This document shows, in pieces, positions 62,359 through 64,000 of a DNA stretch of 64,000 bases. This DNA is from JAKLIX01 sp964605655 (lineage in GTDB: Bacteria; Bacteroidota; Bacteroidia; Bacteroidales; CAIXZF01): contig CAZSDK010000011.1 of the NCBI GenBank assembly GCA_964605655.1, forward strand, positions 1 through 64,000. Reading direction: 5' to 3'. A model generated the notes under the pieces. It was not told the DNA's origin, made no database searches, and saw nothing but the letters and a program-made list of their open reading frames with translations. The position numbers and the translations under genes were made by a program. Every line of letters begins with the position of its first letter. Position 1 is the stretch's first letter.

Positions 62359-63810
62359 TTATGCCCAAAACGGTATATAACAGGCGAATTTCTTAGATTT
62401 ATTGGTCGGGTCGTCTTCCTTAATAAGTCCTTCTGCTATGGAATCCCTGATGATGCGGGAAGCTATCGAATAATTCTGGTCAGCTATTTTAAACCGCTCC
62501 CTTAAGGATTGATTGGTCATTTTCTCATTCGAAACGTATTTCAGGCAAGCATGCTGATAACAAGCCCTTATCCTGTCGGCTTTATCTGTCTGATTCAATG
62601 ATTTATAACTATACAGAACAACGTTAGTCCTATTGTCAGTAATAAACACATTAATAGCCGGTAGTTGAAACAGCTCATTATAGAATATTACCTTGTCCAA
62701 TCCACTACCCTTTTCCTCACAAAAACCTAAACGTCTCATCAAATCCGCCAGTTTTTCATTCCGGGAGACATATTCATCAATAAAACGTTCCGGATTAATT
62801 AATGGGATGCCCGGGTTTGAAATTTCAATTCGGTCGTCGTAGACCTCTACCATGGTGAACCCCGGCACATTAAAATCCTGATGAATAATAGCATTAGCAA
62901 CGACTTCTCGTATGGCAATTTCCGGATACATCCGAGTTTCATTCCGCAAAGCCCGGCCAATTTCTTCGTTAGCCGGAAGCTGGCTGTTTATCCAATCAAT
63001 TAAACCCTCAAATCCGACGGCATATCCCTTAGTATTTATCTGTTCACGCTCCGTTTCTATCTTATTCTTGCCTTTATAGACAATTACCCGCACTGATTTA
63101 CGATTTACGGCATCGAAAATTCTAAGGTCTTTGGCTAAAAGTAAGGCACCAAGTTTTGTAATGCCATAGCCTGAACCCTCTGAAACAATAATACCCTCAG
63201 ACAGCAATTTTTCGATAACACCATCCTGATTCGATGGGTATGGAAGCTTCAGCAAATCAAAATAAGTTTGGGTACTCAGAAGTTGAACAACTTCAGAGGC
63301 TCCGACACCTGCATGTGCAATCTCTTTTTCGAAGCTCAATCCGGATGTATTGCGCCATATTCTGGCTTCTTTTTCTGGAAAGTCCGATAATCGTCTGGTA
63401 ATACTTCCAATGCGTATATAGGGAACATGCAAAAAAGTCACCGGTCGGCTCTTAGCGGCAGGAATAACGAATATTGATATATGAAGTCCGTTAGGATAAT
63501 CAAACTCAAAAGCCTGAAAATCAATCCGGGGATTTATCCTTGTTGCCAACCAATGCACCAAATTTTCATTACCCTTTTTGTGACTTTTGACATTAAACGT
63601 AGTTCCCAATACCGTGTGGGTCTTATCCTGAACCCCGAAAACCAGATATCCGTTTGATTGGTTTTGTAGACAGGCACCATTGGCCAGAGCAGAAATTCTT
63701 TCGCCAATCTCCTCAGGGGAATGGAAGTTATGTTTGAATTCAATCCATTCACATTCATCAGGTTGATGAATCAGATAATCTAAGAGTGCTATCAGTTGCT
63801 CAGTTCCCAT
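62359..63810 (-). CDS. AlbA_2 (Schlafen-like) domain protein with C-terminal ATP-binding fold
   Basis: An AlbA_2 nucleic-acid-binding domain opens the protein: CEWIEFKHNF, GERISALANGA and YLVFGVQDKTH. The central part has the RecG-like/ATPase signature PEIAIREVVANAIIHQDFN, with VEVYDDRIEISNPG, followed by a winged-helix-like tail (TNQSLRERFKIADQNYSIASRIIR). It is a predicted transcription regulator or nucleic-acid-dependent ATPase and is frequent on accessory islands. The gene is AT-rich against the rest of the window. No partner gene is visible upstream. The start at MGTEQL is the only sensible one. Confidence 0.88.
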   Translation of the reverse strand: MGTEQLIALLDYLIHQPDECEWIEFKHNFHSPEEIGERISALANGACLQNQSNGYLVFGVQDKTHTVLGTTFNVKSHKKGNENLVHWLATRINPRIDFQAFEFDYPNGLHISIFVIPAAKSRPVTFLHVPYIRIGSITRRLSDFPEKEARIWRNTSGLSFEKEIAHAGVGASEVVQLLSTQTYFDLLKLPYPSNQDGVIEKLLSEGIIVSEGSGYGITKLGALLLAKDLRIFDAVNRKSVRVIVYKGKNKIETEREQINTKGYAVGFEGLIDWINSQLPANEEIGRALRNETRMYPEIAIREVVANAIIHQDFNVPGFTMVEVYDDRIEISNPGIPLINPERFIDEYVSRNEKLADLMRRLGFCEEKGSGLDKVIFYNELFQLPAINVFITDNRTNVVLYSYKSLNQTDKADRIRACYQHACLKYVSNEKMTNQSLRERFKIADQNYSIASRIIRDSIAEGLIKEDDPTNKSKKFACYIPFWA

Positions 63811-64000
63811 TTCATTGGCTGTAGTAACTGATAAAATTACAAAAAACTGAGTTACCCCTAATGATAATCTAAGCTGTCTATTTTACTCTTGCCGTCTCTA
63901 GCTCACAGTTCGAACCAATAATTATTTAATAATCATCACAATAGCAACATTTGATAGAGTTGTTAGAGTGGGTGGGACGAAATCTGGGAAATATTTTATC
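63811..64000. other. AT-rich region upstream of the AlbA_2 gene
   Basis: No gene is visible. A nine-base GTTCGAACC (63908-63916) resembles a tRNA T-loop, but no arms can be built around it. Confidence 0.6.

Noticed and set aside
63908..63916. tRNA fragment or att site based on GTTCGAACC
   Set aside because: No acceptor, D- or anticodon arm can be built around it and no matching copy appears in the window.

Overview
The window looks like a chromosomal contig from a Bacteroidota (Bacteroidetes) genome, probably a draft or metagenome-assembled one because a run of 100 N interrupts it at 12050-12149. The evidence is several type IX secretion (T9SS) cargo proteins with type A and type B C-terminal sorting domains, a PorP/SprF-like protein, two TonB-dependent receptors with carboxypeptidase-like N-terminal domains, Bacteroidota-restricted families (DUF4301, DUF1599, BT_3928-type, HYC_CC_PP-like) and -7 boxes of the TAnnTTTG type. 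Genes stop at TAA, TAG and TGA, so the code is standard.

Layout. 1-11898 is the 3' part of a giant repetitive secreted protein ending in dockerin-like, cohesin-like and T9SS sorting domains, followed by a strong terminator. 11964-12803 is an unusual accessory unit: a four-helix-bundle (S23/IVP family) gene flanked by oppositely oriented arrays of a 7-bp repeat. 12800-17001 holds NfeD-like protease, inositol-phosphatase-family, uridine-kinase-like and GH13 genes. Two tandem tRNA-Leu genes (GAG, CAG) and a nested palindromic repeat follow. 17398-24623 (plus strand) has an unknown 657-residue secreted protein, peptidase E, an HYC_CC_PP-like/TonB receptor pair and a DUF4301 gene. 24638-31774 (minus) is a cluster of two TPR/PD40 proteins around a TPR-containing hybrid histidine kinase. 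31912-41513 (minus) contains plsY, a 1498-residue unknown, prmA, tpiA, an orphan ABC permease, a BT_3928-type DoxX protein and DUF1599. 41635-47819 carries folP, a diadenylate cyclase, a BamD-like lipoprotein, def, ruvX, dapD and a polyferredoxin membrane protein. 47840-54842 is a type B T9SS cargo/PorP/PorE-like module. 54970-59078 has a trans-sulfuration-family PLP enzyme, a nuclease and a second TonB receptor. 59369-62019 contains a pseudogene with two nonsense codons and a beta-propeller T9SS cargo that has lost a normal start codon. 62020-64000 is an AT-rich accessory end with an iteron-like repeat cluster and an AlbA_2/ATPase gene.

How the genes work together. Housekeeping functions (glycolysis, folate, lysine/DAP, lipid synthesis, translation, c-di-AMP) are interspersed with envelope genes. 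The most coherent module is 47840-54842, where a type B cargo, its likely PorP/SprF partner and a PorE-like OmpA-domain protein lie in a row. The kinase cluster at 24638-31774 may couple envelope sensing to transcription. The strongest candidate for something undescribed is the heptamer-array/four-helix-bundle unit at 11964-12803. Second are the repeat cluster beside the AlbA_2 gene and the decaying cargo pair at 59369-62019.
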